From: a virus
IMG/VR virus record: IMGVR_UViG_3300020417_000017
Coordinates: 1 to 34,607 of that record
DNA: 34,607 bases
Direction: 5' to 3' (one strand)
The position numbers and the translations under genes were made by a program. The notes below the pieces were generated by a model, which was not told the origin of the DNA, searched no databases, and saw only the letters and a program-made list of their open reading frames with translations. Position 1 is the stretch's first letter; every line of letters begins with the position of its first letter. Positions 18,208-26,186 of this stretch are shown one piece after another.

Positions 18208-19071
18208 ATGGCAAGAACAAATTACCTAAATAACAAGGACATACTTAAAGAAATACATAAATCTAAGTCTAGTTATTGCTTCTTTACGAAGCCTGAATAC
18301 AATGCTTATGATATGATTATCCATGATAGCATTAAAAAAATGAATAAAACAAAGCTCATGGAGGCTAGACGTCTACGGGCTACCAGACTTACCAAACTAA
18401 AAGTCGATGAATTAGGTTTAAAAAAGAGTGAAGTAAAAGAACACGAAATTAAAACCAAAGACGTCAAAGAAACAGATGTCATAATCAGAGTTGTCACGTG
18501 GGATCATATTCCAGATGACCTTGAAAGAAAAACAAATCCAAAAACAGTTGCAGATACTAAAGTCAAATTAAATTTTATTCCTTTCAAACATTATAAGTTA
18601 AATGACAAAGGTGCATGGGAAGAAGTTGGCAAGAGCCATTATAGATCTCATAATGAGTTTAGTTTGGATCACGGCAAGATGACAAACAAATTGGCAATGA
18701 TGTTTATGAAACTTTGTGAACGTTATGGATCCAGAGGTAACTGGAGAGGATACACTTACAATGACGAAATGAGATCCCAAGCACTTTTACAATTATCACA
18801 GATAGGATTACAGTTTGATGAATTCAAAAGTGAGAATCCTTTTGCATATTATACTGCGGCCATTACCAATTCGTTCACTAGGATCTTGAATGTGGAAAAG
18901 AAACATCAAAGTTTACGAGATGACCTATTACAGGAGGCAGGACAAAATCCATCGTTTACCAGACAAATGGAACACGAGTCCCAATCTAGAATTGCGGCCG
19001 GTGAAATTCCAAGTTATTCCCAACCAAAACCAGCCAAGAAAAGAATGTTTGGTAAACCGACAAAAAAATAA
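18208..19071 (+). CDS. gp55: Late-transcription sigma factor gp55
   Basis: 287 residues from the ATG at 18208 (MARTNYLNNKDILKEIHKSK). A GTG six bases upstream is in frame but lies at the edge of the -10 box. The N-terminus and the segment NPFAYYTAAITNSFTRILNV near residues 210-230 are characteristic of gp55 of marine T4-like phages; the latter matches sigma region 2-like sequence that reads the TATAAATA box. A charged Lys-rich insert covers about residues 50-110, so the protein is longer than T4 gp55 (185). The role, replacing host sigma to start late transcription, is family knowledge and agrees with the TATAAATA boxes in this window. No ribosome site is possible if transcription starts at the ATG. 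Confidence 0.88.
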   Translation: MARTNYLNNKDILKEIHKSKSSYCFFTKPEYNAYDMIIHDSIKKMNKTKLMEARRLRATRLTKLKVDELGLKKSEVKEHEIKTKDVKETDVIIRVVTWDHIPDDLERKTNPKTVADTKVKLNFIPFKHYKLNDKGAWEEVGKSHYRSHNEFSLDHGKMTNKLAMMFMKLCERYGSRGNWRGYTYNDEMRSQALLQLSQIGLQFDEFKSENPFAYYTAAITNSFTRILNVEKKHQSLRDDLLQEAGQNPSFTRQMEHESQSRIAAGEIPSYSQPKPAKKRMFGKPTKK

Positions 19072-19081
19072 ACATTTGCAC

Positions 19082-19110
19082 TTGACTATAAGTTGTATTT
19101 CAACTATAAT
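19082..19110 (+). promoter_or_regulatory. Sigma70-type early promoter for gp47-gp46
   Basis: TTGACT, 17-bp spacer, perfect TATAAT, 26 nt before the gp47 ATG. Confidence 0.88.
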
Positions 19111-19136
19111 GTTAATAAAGTTGAGATTGCAAAATT

Positions 19137-20141
19137 ATGTTTAAAAAAGCGGCCTGTTTTACAGATATTCACTTTGGTTTGAAAAACAACTCACGACAGC
19201 ATAACAATGATTGCGAAAACTTCGTGAAGTGGTTTATAAAAGAAGCCAAAGAGTTTGGTGCAGAAACCTGCATCTTCCTCGGCGACTGGCATCATCATAG
19301 ATCGTCAATTAACATTAGTACACTCAACTATTCAATCAGCAATCTCAAACGATTGAGTGACGCATTCGAACAAACGTATTTCATTGTTGGAAATCATGAC
19401 TTGTTTTATAGAGATAAACGTGAAATCTCTAGTGTTGTCTTTGCCGAGGAAATTCCAAAAATAAAAGTAGTCAACGAGATCATGGTAAAAGATGATGTTG
19501 CATTGATTCCGTGGTTGATAGGTGACGAATGGAAAGGCATTAAAAAAATCAAAGCAAAGTATATGTTTGGTCATTTTGAATTACCAAACTTCAAAATGAA
19601 TGCCATGGTTGAAATGCCAGATATTGGAGAACTAAATCAATCACACTTCGCAAACGTAGGGCAAGTGTTTACAGGACATTTTCACAAAAGACAGACCAAA
19701 GGCAACGTGTCTTACATAGGTAATCCTTTTGCACACAATTACGCAGATGCTTGGGATAACAATCGTGGTTGTATGTTCTTGGAAATGGACAAAGAACCAC
19801 AATACAAAATATGGGCGGCAGGTCCAAAATATAGAACATTGAATTTGAGCGACCTATTAAAGAATCCAGATGAGTATTTGGAACCGGAATGTCATGTAAG
19901 GGTCAAAATTGACATAGACGTCAGCTATGAAGAAGCCAACTTCATCAAAGAGAATTTTCAACAGACTTATTCATTGAGAGAAATAAGTTTACTGCCACAC
20001 AAGGAAGCTGAAGATGAGCTTGACTTCAAAGGTGAGATCAAGTTCCAGTCAGTTGATGAGATTGTGTTGGATCAATTGAAACACATTGACTCAGAAACAT
20101 TTGACAACAACGTGCTAGTAGAGATTTATAACCGACTATGA
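19137..20141 (+). CDS. gp47: Recombination endonuclease subunit gp47 (Mre11/SbcD-like)
   Basis: 334 residues, near T4 gp47 (339). The metallophosphoesterase motifs appear in order: DIHFG (residues 10-14), GDWHHHR, GNHDLF, FGHFE and GHFHKRQ, supplying the Asp, His and Asn ligands of the two-metal site. With gp46 it forms the nuclease that resects DNA ends for recombination-dependent replication and degrades host DNA. The stop overlaps the gp46 start (ATGA), so the two subunits are translationally coupled. The upstream region has only a weak GAG Shine-Dalgarno candidate. Confidence 0.95.
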   Translation: MFKKAACFTDIHFGLKNNSRQHNNDCENFVKWFIKEAKEFGAETCIFLGDWHHHRSSINISTLNYSISNLKRLSDAFEQTYFIVGNHDLFYRDKREISSVVFAEEIPKIKVVNEIMVKDDVALIPWLIGDEWKGIKKIKAKYMFGHFELPNFKMNAMVEMPDIGELNQSHFANVGQVFTGHFHKRQTKGNVSYIGNPFAHNYADAWDNNRGCMFLEMDKEPQYKIWAAGPKYRTLNLSDLLKNPDEYLEPECHVRVKIDIDVSYEEANFIKENFQQTYSLREISLLPHKEAEDELDFKGEIKFQSVDEIVLDQLKHIDSETFDNNVLVEIYNRL

Positions 20142-21925
20142 TAGTTTTAAAAACACTGACCATGAAAAACTTCATGAGTGTGGGCAACGCCACACAGGCA
20201 GTAAGACTGGATCAACCAGGACTTACCCTAGTGTTGGGTAACAACCTGGACCTAGGAGGTGAAGGCTCACGTAATGGTACAGGTAAGACCACAATACTTA
20301 ATGCATTGAGCTTCTGTTTGTTTGGTGACGCCATCACACAGATCAAACGTGACAACCTGATCAACAAGACCAATCAAAAAAACATGAGTGTGAGCTGTAC
20401 ATTTGAAGTGGATGGCAAGAAGTACAAAGTGGAACGTGGCAGAAAACCAGCATACTTTAGATTCATATGTGATGATGAAGTGGTGAACGAAAAGGACACC
20501 GACGAAGCACAGGGTGAAAATAGACTGACACAGGACGAAGTCAACAGGATACTGGGCATGAGCCAACCGTTGTTCAAGCAGATTGTGGCTTTGAACACTT
20601 ACAATATGCCTTTCTTGGCAATGAAGGCTACAGAGCAACGTGCAGTGATCGAAGAGCTTTTGGGTATCACAAGGCTATCTGACAAAGCAGACCGTCTTAA
20701 AGAGCAAGTACGGCTTACTAAAGAGGATATTAAAGGCGAAGAACTAAGGATACAAGCTGTCAAGGCCAGCAATGAACGTATCGAAGAAACTATTAGAAAG
20801 TTTAAAATTAAGAGTACAGCATGGAATGAACAACACACGAGCAACATAGCTAGATTAAACAAGGCTATCAGTGAGCTTGATTCAATTGATATGAACAAAG
20901 AGATTGAGAACCATAATGCACTGGCTACATGGAAAGAACAGGAACAAGAACGTACCACATTAAACAAGCAACTGGACTATGATGTACGTGAAGCACAGGG
21001 CATACAGGATAGCATAGACACGTTAACTGAGGAAATGACCCAGCTGGGCGGGGAGACTTGCCCTTTATGTAAACAAGGATTGCAGGAAGTGGACGGCCAA
21101 GAGATCGAAAAAATCGTCGCACATAAAAAAAGTAGCATACAACAGCACACCGAAAAACACATACACATACAACAAAATATAACACATACAAAAAATCGCA
21201 TACAACAGTTAGGCGATCTTGGACCTGCTCCTAGTACATCTTATAACAATATCAACGATGCGTATGAACATAAGCAAAATTTAGAGAACTTACAAAGAGA
21301 TTTAGAAATTGAAAACAACGCCGAAAATCCTCATATTGAACAAATTGAAACATTAAAAGAAAAAAATATTGAAGATATTGATTATTCTTATATGAATAGT
21401 TTAACGAAACTCAAAGAACATCAAGAGTTTTTATATAGGTTATTAACAAGTAAAGATTCGTTTATTAGAAAGAAAATTATTGATCAAAATTTAATGTATT
21501 TGAATCAACGATTAAATCATTATTTAGAGTTGCTTTCACTACCGCACGAAGTTATATTCCAATCTGATTTGTCAGTTAATATTACAGAACTAGGTAGAGA
21601 GTTAGATTTTGATAACTTATCTAGAGGTGAACGTAACAGATTGATACTAGGATTAAGTTGGGCATTTAGAGATATATTTGAATCAACAAATACTCCTATT
21701 AATTTACTATTCATTGACGAGCTAATTGACTCAGGTATGGACACACAAGGTGTTGAATCATCGATGAGTATTTTGAAAAAAATGACTAGAGAAAGACACA
21801 AAAACATATTCTTAATTTCGCATAAAGACGAGTTAACTGGGAGAGTTAATTCAATATTATCCGTGACAAAAGAAAACGGATTTACTTCGTTGTCAGAGGA
21901 CGTTGAGGTAGTTTCCATACATTAA
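20138..21925 (+). CDS. gp46: Recombination endonuclease subunit gp46 (Rad50/SbcC-like ATPase)
   Basis: 595 residues, near T4 gp46 (560). Walker A is GSRNGTGKTT (about residues 42-51). Two coiled-coil arms flank a zinc hook, CPLCKQG, near residue 310. The ABC signature LSRGERNRLILG, Walker B LLFIDE with D-loop DSGMD, and the ISHKDE switch region follow in order. It works with gp47 as the ATP-driven clamp of the end-processing nuclease. Base composition changes inside the gene: up to about 21130 it is clearly less AT-rich, and after that it returns to the AT-rich codon use of most of the window. Confidence 0.95.
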   Translation: MIVLKTLTMKNFMSVGNATQAVRLDQPGLTLVLGNNLDLGGEGSRNGTGKTTILNALSFCLFGDAITQIKRDNLINKTNQKNMSVSCTFEVDGKKYKVERGRKPAYFRFICDDEVVNEKDTDEAQGENRLTQDEVNRILGMSQPLFKQIVALNTYNMPFLAMKATEQRAVIEELLGITRLSDKADRLKEQVRLTKEDIKGEELRIQAVKASNERIEETIRKFKIKSTAWNEQHTSNIARLNKAISELDSIDMNKEIENHNALATWKEQEQERTTLNKQLDYDVREAQGIQDSIDTLTEEMTQLGGETCPLCKQGLQEVDGQEIEKIVAHKKSSIQQHTEKHIHIQQNITHTKNRIQQLGDLGPAPSTSYNNINDAYEHKQNLENLQRDLEIENNAENPHIEQIETLKEKNIEDIDYSYMNSLTKLKEHQEFLYRLLTSKDSFIRKKIIDQNLMYLNQRLNHYLELLSLPHEVIFQSDLSVNITELGRELDFDNLSRGERNRLILGLSWAFRDIFESTNTPINLLFIDELIDSGMDTQGVESSMSILKKMTRERHKNIFLISHKDELTGRVNSILSVTKENGFTSLSEDVEVVSIH

Positions 21926-21934
21926 ACATCATTT

Positions 21935-21942
21935 TATAAATA
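21935..21942 (+). promoter_or_regulatory. T4-type late promoter for lipoprotein gene
   Basis: Perfect TATAAATA, then CACGC and the ATG: the same 5-nt spacing as at gp48 and gp20. Confidence 0.85.
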
Positions 21943-21947
21943 CACGC

Positions 21948-22241
21948 ATGACTAGTAAAAAATTTTTTAAATTAAGTATCTTATCGGCTTTTTTATTCGT
22001 GGCTTCATGCAGTTCTATTCCAAGCAAAAAAGCTGAACAAGATACATATGACCGAGGAACTTTACTAGATACTATTAGCAAGATGGATGCCATTGCAAAC
22101 GTACTAGGTTGTGCATTAGCACCTGCAAGTGAAGACTGTAAAAAATTTAAAAAAGAAGAAACAGAAGAAACCCCACACCAGACTCAAAAAGAATACAATG
22201 AACAAAGTAGTAAGGAATGGGAAGAATTCGATAAAGAATAA
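21948..22241 (+). CDS. Small predicted lipoprotein
   Basis: 97 residues. A Lys-rich N-terminus, a hydrophobic segment (LSILSAFLFVAS) and the lipobox VASC with Cys21 form a signal peptidase II signal. The mature part is hydrophilic and rich in Glu and Lys, with two more Cys near residues 64 and 73. It should be exported and anchored in the inner or outer membrane; the +2 residue is Ser, which in Gram-negatives usually means outer membrane. Candidate roles are an outer-membrane spanin in lysis or a superinfection-exclusion lipoprotein. No inner-membrane spanin is visible next to it. Late, probably leaderless expression is predicted from the promoter spacing. Confidence 0.8.
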   Translation: MTSKKFFKLSILSAFLFVASCSSIPSKKAEQDTYDRGTLLDTISKMDAIANVLGCALAPASEDCKKFKKEETEETPHQTQKEYNEQSSKEWEEFDKE

Positions 22242-22270
22242 AACGTCAGTTAATGTTTGAATGTTGAAAT

Positions 22271-22278
22271 TATAAATA
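22271..22278 (+). promoter_or_regulatory. T4-type late promoter with long downstream leader
   Basis: Perfect TATAAATA 115 nt before the next plausible start codon, unlike the 5-nt spacing seen at three other genes. Confidence 0.8.
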
Positions 22279-22392
22279 CCTGCGGTAACGGATATTCCCG
22301 CTACTTTATATCAAACATGGAGCAACTGAGAAACAAGGTGTAGCCTTACACAGATTCATTCTGAAGGGCTCGTAAGCAAAGAAAGAGTAATA
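22279..22392 (+). ncRNA. Structured leader or small RNA of unknown function
   Basis: About 110 nt without a sizeable reading frame between a late promoter and a small gene. Possible elements are GCGG/CCGC (22282-22285 / 22298-22301), a perfect GTGTA-GCCT-TACAC hairpin (22338-22351), a TTCA-TTC-TGAA hairpin just after it, and GAGC/GCTC (22320-22323 / 22368-22371) enclosing both. No known riboswitch class was recognised. It may be a leader controlling the two small genes or an independent RNA. Confidence 0.45.
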
Positions 22393-22566
22393 ATGTTAAG
22401 AGTAATAAAACAGTTCTGCCATGCAATTTGGGTGACAAATGAAAAAGATTACCGGCATGATCCAATGTGGATATATGCATCAACAGAATGGTCTAAAAAA
22501 GATCGTCTGTATGCATACCAACAATTAAAAATTAAACAAAAGGAACAAAATGGAAAACATATTTAG
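22393..22566 (+). CDS. Small protein of unknown function
   Basis: 57 residues (MLRVIKQFCHAIWVTNEKDY...). It follows the structured leader and overlaps the next gene by 17 nt, suggesting co-translation. The segment WIYASTEWSKKDRLYAYQQL is probably helical; the end is Lys/Gln-rich. The ribosome site is weak (AAAGAG). No family recognised. Confidence 0.55.
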   Translation: MLRVIKQFCHAIWVTNEKDYRHDPMWIYASTEWSKKDRLYAYQQLKIKQKEQNGKHI

Positions 22567-22801
22567 ATCTATGGGTAATGGATTATTACTTGCTACACAC
22601 GTTCTCGCTAACAACAAGAACAGAGAGATAGAATCCATGCCTAAATATAAAAAAATATCAAGAAAGACTACAAAGACTATGCTAAACTACGTGTTGGCAT
22701 TATATAATAGTGATCCTGCCGCAAGACATGACGAAGAAAAACTAAATGAAGAATTGTCATCGATAAATTTTAAACAATCACACAATCGCTTTTATATCTA
22801 A
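22550..22801 (+). CDS. Small basic protein of unknown function
   Basis: 83 residues with a good ribosome site (AAGGAA, 5 nt before the ATG). The first 25 residues are moderately hydrophobic (IFRSMGNGLLLATHVLA) and the middle is basic (KYKKISRKTTKT). No family recognised. It is the second gene after the late promoter at 22271 and lies just upstream of the hairpin at 22813. Confidence 0.6.
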   Translation: MENIFRSMGNGLLLATHVLANNKNREIESMPKYKKISRKTTKTMLNYVLALYNSDPAARHDEEKLNEELSSINFKQSHNRFYI

Positions 22802-22812
22802 AACTAACTTAA

Positions 22813-22849
22813 TGGGTTCATGCACTGAGTAAATATGTGTATGAACCCA
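22813..22849 (+). promoter_or_regulatory. 13-bp hairpin over the oxygenase start codon
   Basis: TGGGTTCATGCAC pairs with GTGTATGAACCCA (one G-U) around an 11-nt loop. The annotated ATG at 22835 straddles loop and stem, and the alternative ATG at 22841 lies fully in the 3' arm. No T run follows, so it is not a standard terminator. It may hide the start region or bind a protein. Confidence 0.7.
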
Positions 22850-23494
22850 AACACAGAAAAAGATATTTGGGAATGGTTAGATCAAGACAATACTATTCCG
22901 TACTTACAACTAGATATTAATGATATTCCTTATAAAGAAATTTATAAAGAAGCATTAGCAGTTAAAGATCAAGCTATTCCACATAGAGATTATGGCCAAG
23001 GAGGTGGATGGTCTAGTCTTTGTTTACATGGTATTAGTTCTACTAAAACCAATGCTTGGGAACAGTACGAAGAAAACAAAGGTTTAACAGAAGATCAAAT
23101 TGATTATAAATGGACAGATATTGCTGATCAATGTCCTATTACTACTGAATATTTTAAAAATAAATTTCCATATAGACAATATAAAAGACTAAGATTTATG
23201 TGGCTCGAGCCAGGAGGAAAAATTAGTTTACATAGAGATAGTGAACAACGAACATTCTCACCGGTTAATATAGCAATTAATAATCCAATTGGTTGTGATT
23301 TTAATTTTAAAAACAAAGGCACGGTACCATTCAAACCAGGAGTGGCATTTTTAATCGACGTTGGACAATATCATGAAGTTGTTAATAACTCCGATGAAGT
23401 CAGATTACATATTATTGCACATGGTAAAAGACATTATAAAAAATGGATTGAAATATTAGAAAGAAGTTGGGAGAAATTTGGTTATGAAGATTAA
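22835..23494 (+). CDS. Aspartyl/asparaginyl beta-hydroxylase-like 2OG-Fe(II) oxygenase
   Basis: 219 residues. The double-stranded beta-helix core shows H133-x-D135 (SLHRDSEQ), H180 (GQYHEVVNN) and R190 (EVRLHIIAHG), the expected Fe ligands and 2-oxoglutarate anchor. The surrounding LRFMWLEPGGKISLHRD and VPFKPGVAFLI pattern is that of the Asp/Asn hydroxylase group. The substrate is unknown; a protein side chain or a small peptide is the family precedent. The next gene is a paralogue with an extra N-terminal domain. Translation may be limited by the hairpin over its start; ATG 22841 is a possible alternative start. Confidence 0.78.
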   Translation: MCMNPNTEKDIWEWLDQDNTIPYLQLDINDIPYKEIYKEALAVKDQAIPHRDYGQGGGWSSLCLHGISSTKTNAWEQYEENKGLTEDQIDYKWTDIADQCPITTEYFKNKFPYRQYKRLRFMWLEPGGKISLHRDSEQRTFSPVNIAINNPIGCDFNFKNKGTVPFKPGVAFLIDVGQYHEVVNNSDEVRLHIIAHGKRHYKKWIEILERSWEKFGYED

Positions 23495-24557
23495 TGTTGG
23501 AATAGTAGGTCACATTGAAGGCCCAAGATTAAGTCAGGCCATAGCAAATTTATTAAAAGACGAAAAAGGATTTCAGTTTGACTTTCTAGAAATGCCTTAT
23601 AACAAAAATTCTGTAGCAAAATTTGTTGAGGGGAAGGACTTGGTGTTTATTTGTAACCCAGGAGAATCTGCTATCAACAAATATGTAAGGTCTTATTGTC
23701 AAAAACAACAAATTGATTTCTTTATTCCTAACGAAATAGACAATAGAAGAATGCCTACATTAGAAGCAAAGTATGGTTTGAGTCCTGTGTTTCAATTAAT
23801 TTTAGGATATAACAATTCGGATTATATCAATAGTAAATTAGTAGAAGACTTGACTGCAGAAAAAATGTTAAAATTATGGAAAGACGCTTATATCGAGAGG
23901 CCATACAATTTTCCAAAAAAAGATAAAGATTTGTGGAATTGGTTTGAAAGTAATGACTGCCCATATCCGTGGCTACAGTTAGATTTAAAAGTTCCGCATG
24001 AGAAAATGTACATGGAAGCTATCAATGTAAAAAACAAATCAATCATGCACAGGTCAGATGAAGCAGGTGGTACTTGGAATGCAACAACATTATTTGGTTT
24101 GGCTTCTGATATCACATCTGGTTATGACTATGTTGGCGTTGACAAAACAAAGTATCCAACTAAACCAAAACCGGCATGGACCGAACTAGCAGACGAATGT
24201 CCGATAACGAAAAGATTTTTCATGGAAGAATTTCCTTTAAAAAATTATTCTAGAATTAGATTTTCATGGATTGAGCCAGGTGGGTATATTTTACCTCATC
24301 AAGATGCTGAAAATAGATGTATGGGTTTTAATCTAGCTATCAATAATCCAAAAGGTGCTGGCGTCTATGTTAAAGATTGGGGTATGATTCCTTATGAACC
24401 TGGTACAGCTTTTATATGGAATGTGGGTACAATACATTGGGTACACAATGATTCAAACAAAGCAAGATTACATATGATCATACATGGTGATCCGGATAAA
24501 GAAAAATTAGAATTATTAATGAAAAAAAGCTGGAACAAATACGGCTGGAATAAATAG
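23484..24557 (+). CDS. Second hydroxylase-like oxygenase with an extra N-terminal domain
   Basis: 357 residues from the ATG at 23484; a TTG at 23478 is also in frame. The start overlaps the previous stop by 11 nt, so the pair is coupled. The C-terminal 220 residues are paralogous to the upstream protein, sharing WIEPGGYILPHQDAE, LAINNPKG and the tail KKSWNKYGW versus LERSWEKFGY. Predicted Fe/2OG residues are H272, D274, H318 and R328. The N-terminal 135 residues begin with a Rossmann-like strand-loop (INVGIVGHIEGPRLSQAIAN) and are not in the first protein; their role is unknown. A division into substrate-recognition domain plus catalytic domain is inference. Confidence 0.75.
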   Translation: MKINVGIVGHIEGPRLSQAIANLLKDEKGFQFDFLEMPYNKNSVAKFVEGKDLVFICNPGESAINKYVRSYCQKQQIDFFIPNEIDNRRMPTLEAKYGLSPVFQLILGYNNSDYINSKLVEDLTAEKMLKLWKDAYIERPYNFPKKDKDLWNWFESNDCPYPWLQLDLKVPHEKMYMEAINVKNKSIMHRSDEAGGTWNATTLFGLASDITSGYDYVGVDKTKYPTKPKPAWTELADECPITKRFFMEEFPLKNYSRIRFSWIEPGGYILPHQDAENRCMGFNLAINNPKGAGVYVKDWGMIPYEPGTAFIWNVGTIHWVHNDSNKARLHMIIHGDPDKEKLELLMKKSWNKYGWNK

Positions 24558-24589
24558 TAAACAATACACTTAATACACAGGAGCAATTT

Positions 24590-24964
24590 ATGAACTTTAA
24601 TCAAATAGTACGATACTCTCTGGAATATCTAAATCAAAGTAGATATTACCATTGGCAAACTGAAAGTTATGCACACCATGAAGCATTGGGTGAGTTTTAT
24701 AATTCTTTTAGTGAATCTGTTGATAAAATGGTTGAAGCCATGGCAGGTAGAACTGGTGTAAAAATTAGCATAGACCAAGGTAAGGTTGAGTTAGTTGATT
24801 ATAATGGTGCACCGGAAGTTATTGAGTCGTTAGAAGCCTTAAGAACAAGGTACGAAGAATTCAAAGAATCAATAACTGATTTAGGTTACATTGATATAGA
24901 AGATATCATTGATGATATTGTACATAGCATTAATGAACTATTATTTCATATGAGATTAAAATAA
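24590..24964 (+). CDS. Ferritin/Dps-like small helical protein (DUF5856-like)
   Basis: 124 residues with AGGAG 9 nt before the ATG. The segment RYYHWQTESYAHHEALGEFY followed by a second helix with D45 and E49 resembles the Dps/ferritin helix pair (HW...H.E...D...E). Spacing between the two His is shorter than in Dps (9 against 12), so metal binding is plausible but not certain. Similar proteins of unknown function are frequent in marine T4-like phages. It could bind iron or protect DNA, which would suit iron enzymes just upstream; this is inference. Confidence 0.6.
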   Translation: MNFNQIVRYSLEYLNQSRYYHWQTESYAHHEALGEFYNSFSESVDKMVEAMAGRTGVKISIDQGKVELVDYNGAPEVIESLEALRTRYEEFKESITDLGYIDIEDIIDDIVHSINELLFHMRLK

Positions 24965-24967
24965 TCT

Positions 24968-26186
24968 CTAACGTATAGTTTCAATATCAATATCTTTAAT
25001 TTTACATTGTTGAGAAATTTTACTTTCGTAATAGTCTAATTCAGATTTTCTAATTAGACTATGCGAGTAATGAAAACTATTCGATAGATAAATGGCCGTT
25101 GGCTTATCTAAATTTTCAATAATTGACGTCCTCGTTATGTCTCCTATGTGATAATTCACTTTCACATTATTCCTTATATGTCTTATAATTGGAATATATT
25201 CTGACATATCTATATCACCAAGTAAGTCATGATATGTCTTGTCGTGTATCGGTAATGTTGTAAATTTTTCTCCATTGTATTTTGTATCAAATTCTTTTAC
25301 AAACTCGATGTAATCATCAAAGTGATAATGTTCAAGCAATAGTTCTGTAAAGATTAATGCCGGCATTGATATATCATAAAATGAAATTTCTTTTATGGAT
25401 TCATAGCAGTTAGAAATTGTTTGTAAACTTTGCAAACCGTTAGCAACTGATATGAAGTGTTCTGGATTCCTTTTAAACTTCTTGTGCTTTTTTGATGTTG
25501 CTCTGGGATAATAGTATGAATCATCATTTACATAACTGCTGGTTAATAAATGACTTACTTGTTCTTCTTTAAAATAATATACGAAAGTTTTTAATATTCT
25601 TTCATATTGATTAAATGGTCTTACTTTAAATTTTTCTTTTAACAATGCTCCAATTACTTTGGCTCCGGTTTTACATTTTTCATAATCATCCATTCCGCTA
25701 CCAGCTTCAATCCAATGTGGAGTATAATCATCGTGGAAGTTTGATTCTGATCTTTTAACATCAATGAAAGTTTGATGTTTACTAGAATTAAAATCAGGTG
25801 ACCCGACAGTATTCCAGTGATCTAGATTGATAATAAAACATTGTTTGTGGAGTTGATAATAACGCTCTTTGCGATCTAGTATATGTCCTATTAATGAATA
25901 CTTGTCCAAGTCTCCACTTTTGATAAGTGGTGCAATAAAATTATTATGTAAATGCTCATAAAAGAAAGTTCCTTCTTGTATAACCATTGCAATATTTGAA
26001 TCTAGCTGTTTCAGAACTGTGTGTAAATCTTCTTCGTGTTCACAATATACAGGACCATCAACACTCCAACCTTGATCAAAATCCTGATCAGGCTCAAAAT
26101 AAAGTCTTTGATAAAAGTAATCTCTAATGCTTGATAAAAGAGTTTTGTTTTTAACTAGGACTACTGTTAGTTTCTTCTGTGACATT
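24968..26186 (-). CDS. Two-part protein of unknown function
   Basis: About 405 residues from the ATG at 26186 (MSQKKLTVVLVKN); the frame remains open farther upstream, but the longer version would overlap the nuclease gene by nearly 100 nt. The N-terminal half has the segment DKYSLIGHILDRKERYYQLH followed by KQCFIINLDHWNTVGSPDF, reminiscent of uncharacterised glycosyltransferase-like proteins of marine phages. The C-terminal half (IKEISFYDISMPALIFTELL ... KVNYHIGDITRTSIIEN) has alternating strands and helices and might be a methyltransferase-like fold. Both ideas are weak. It overlaps the end of the nuclease gene by 36 nt and is probably co-transcribed with it. It converges with the Dps-like gene with 3 nt between. 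Confidence 0.6.

Noticed and set aside
18113-18220. Longer gp48 start at 18220 (MFLPYSQYMAFYQ...)
   Set aside because: It would require translation through the late promoter and the start of gp55; the ATG at 18112 is placed like other late genes.
20267-20638. 123-codon minus-strand frame inside gp46 (and others up to 132 codons)
   Set aside because: gp46 carries all Rad50 motifs across this stretch; the antisense frames are Cys/Ser-rich shadows without start signals.
22361-22385. CTGAAGGGCTCGTAAGC compared with a hammerhead ribozyme core
   Set aside because: The invariant CTGATGA and GAAA elements are not present.
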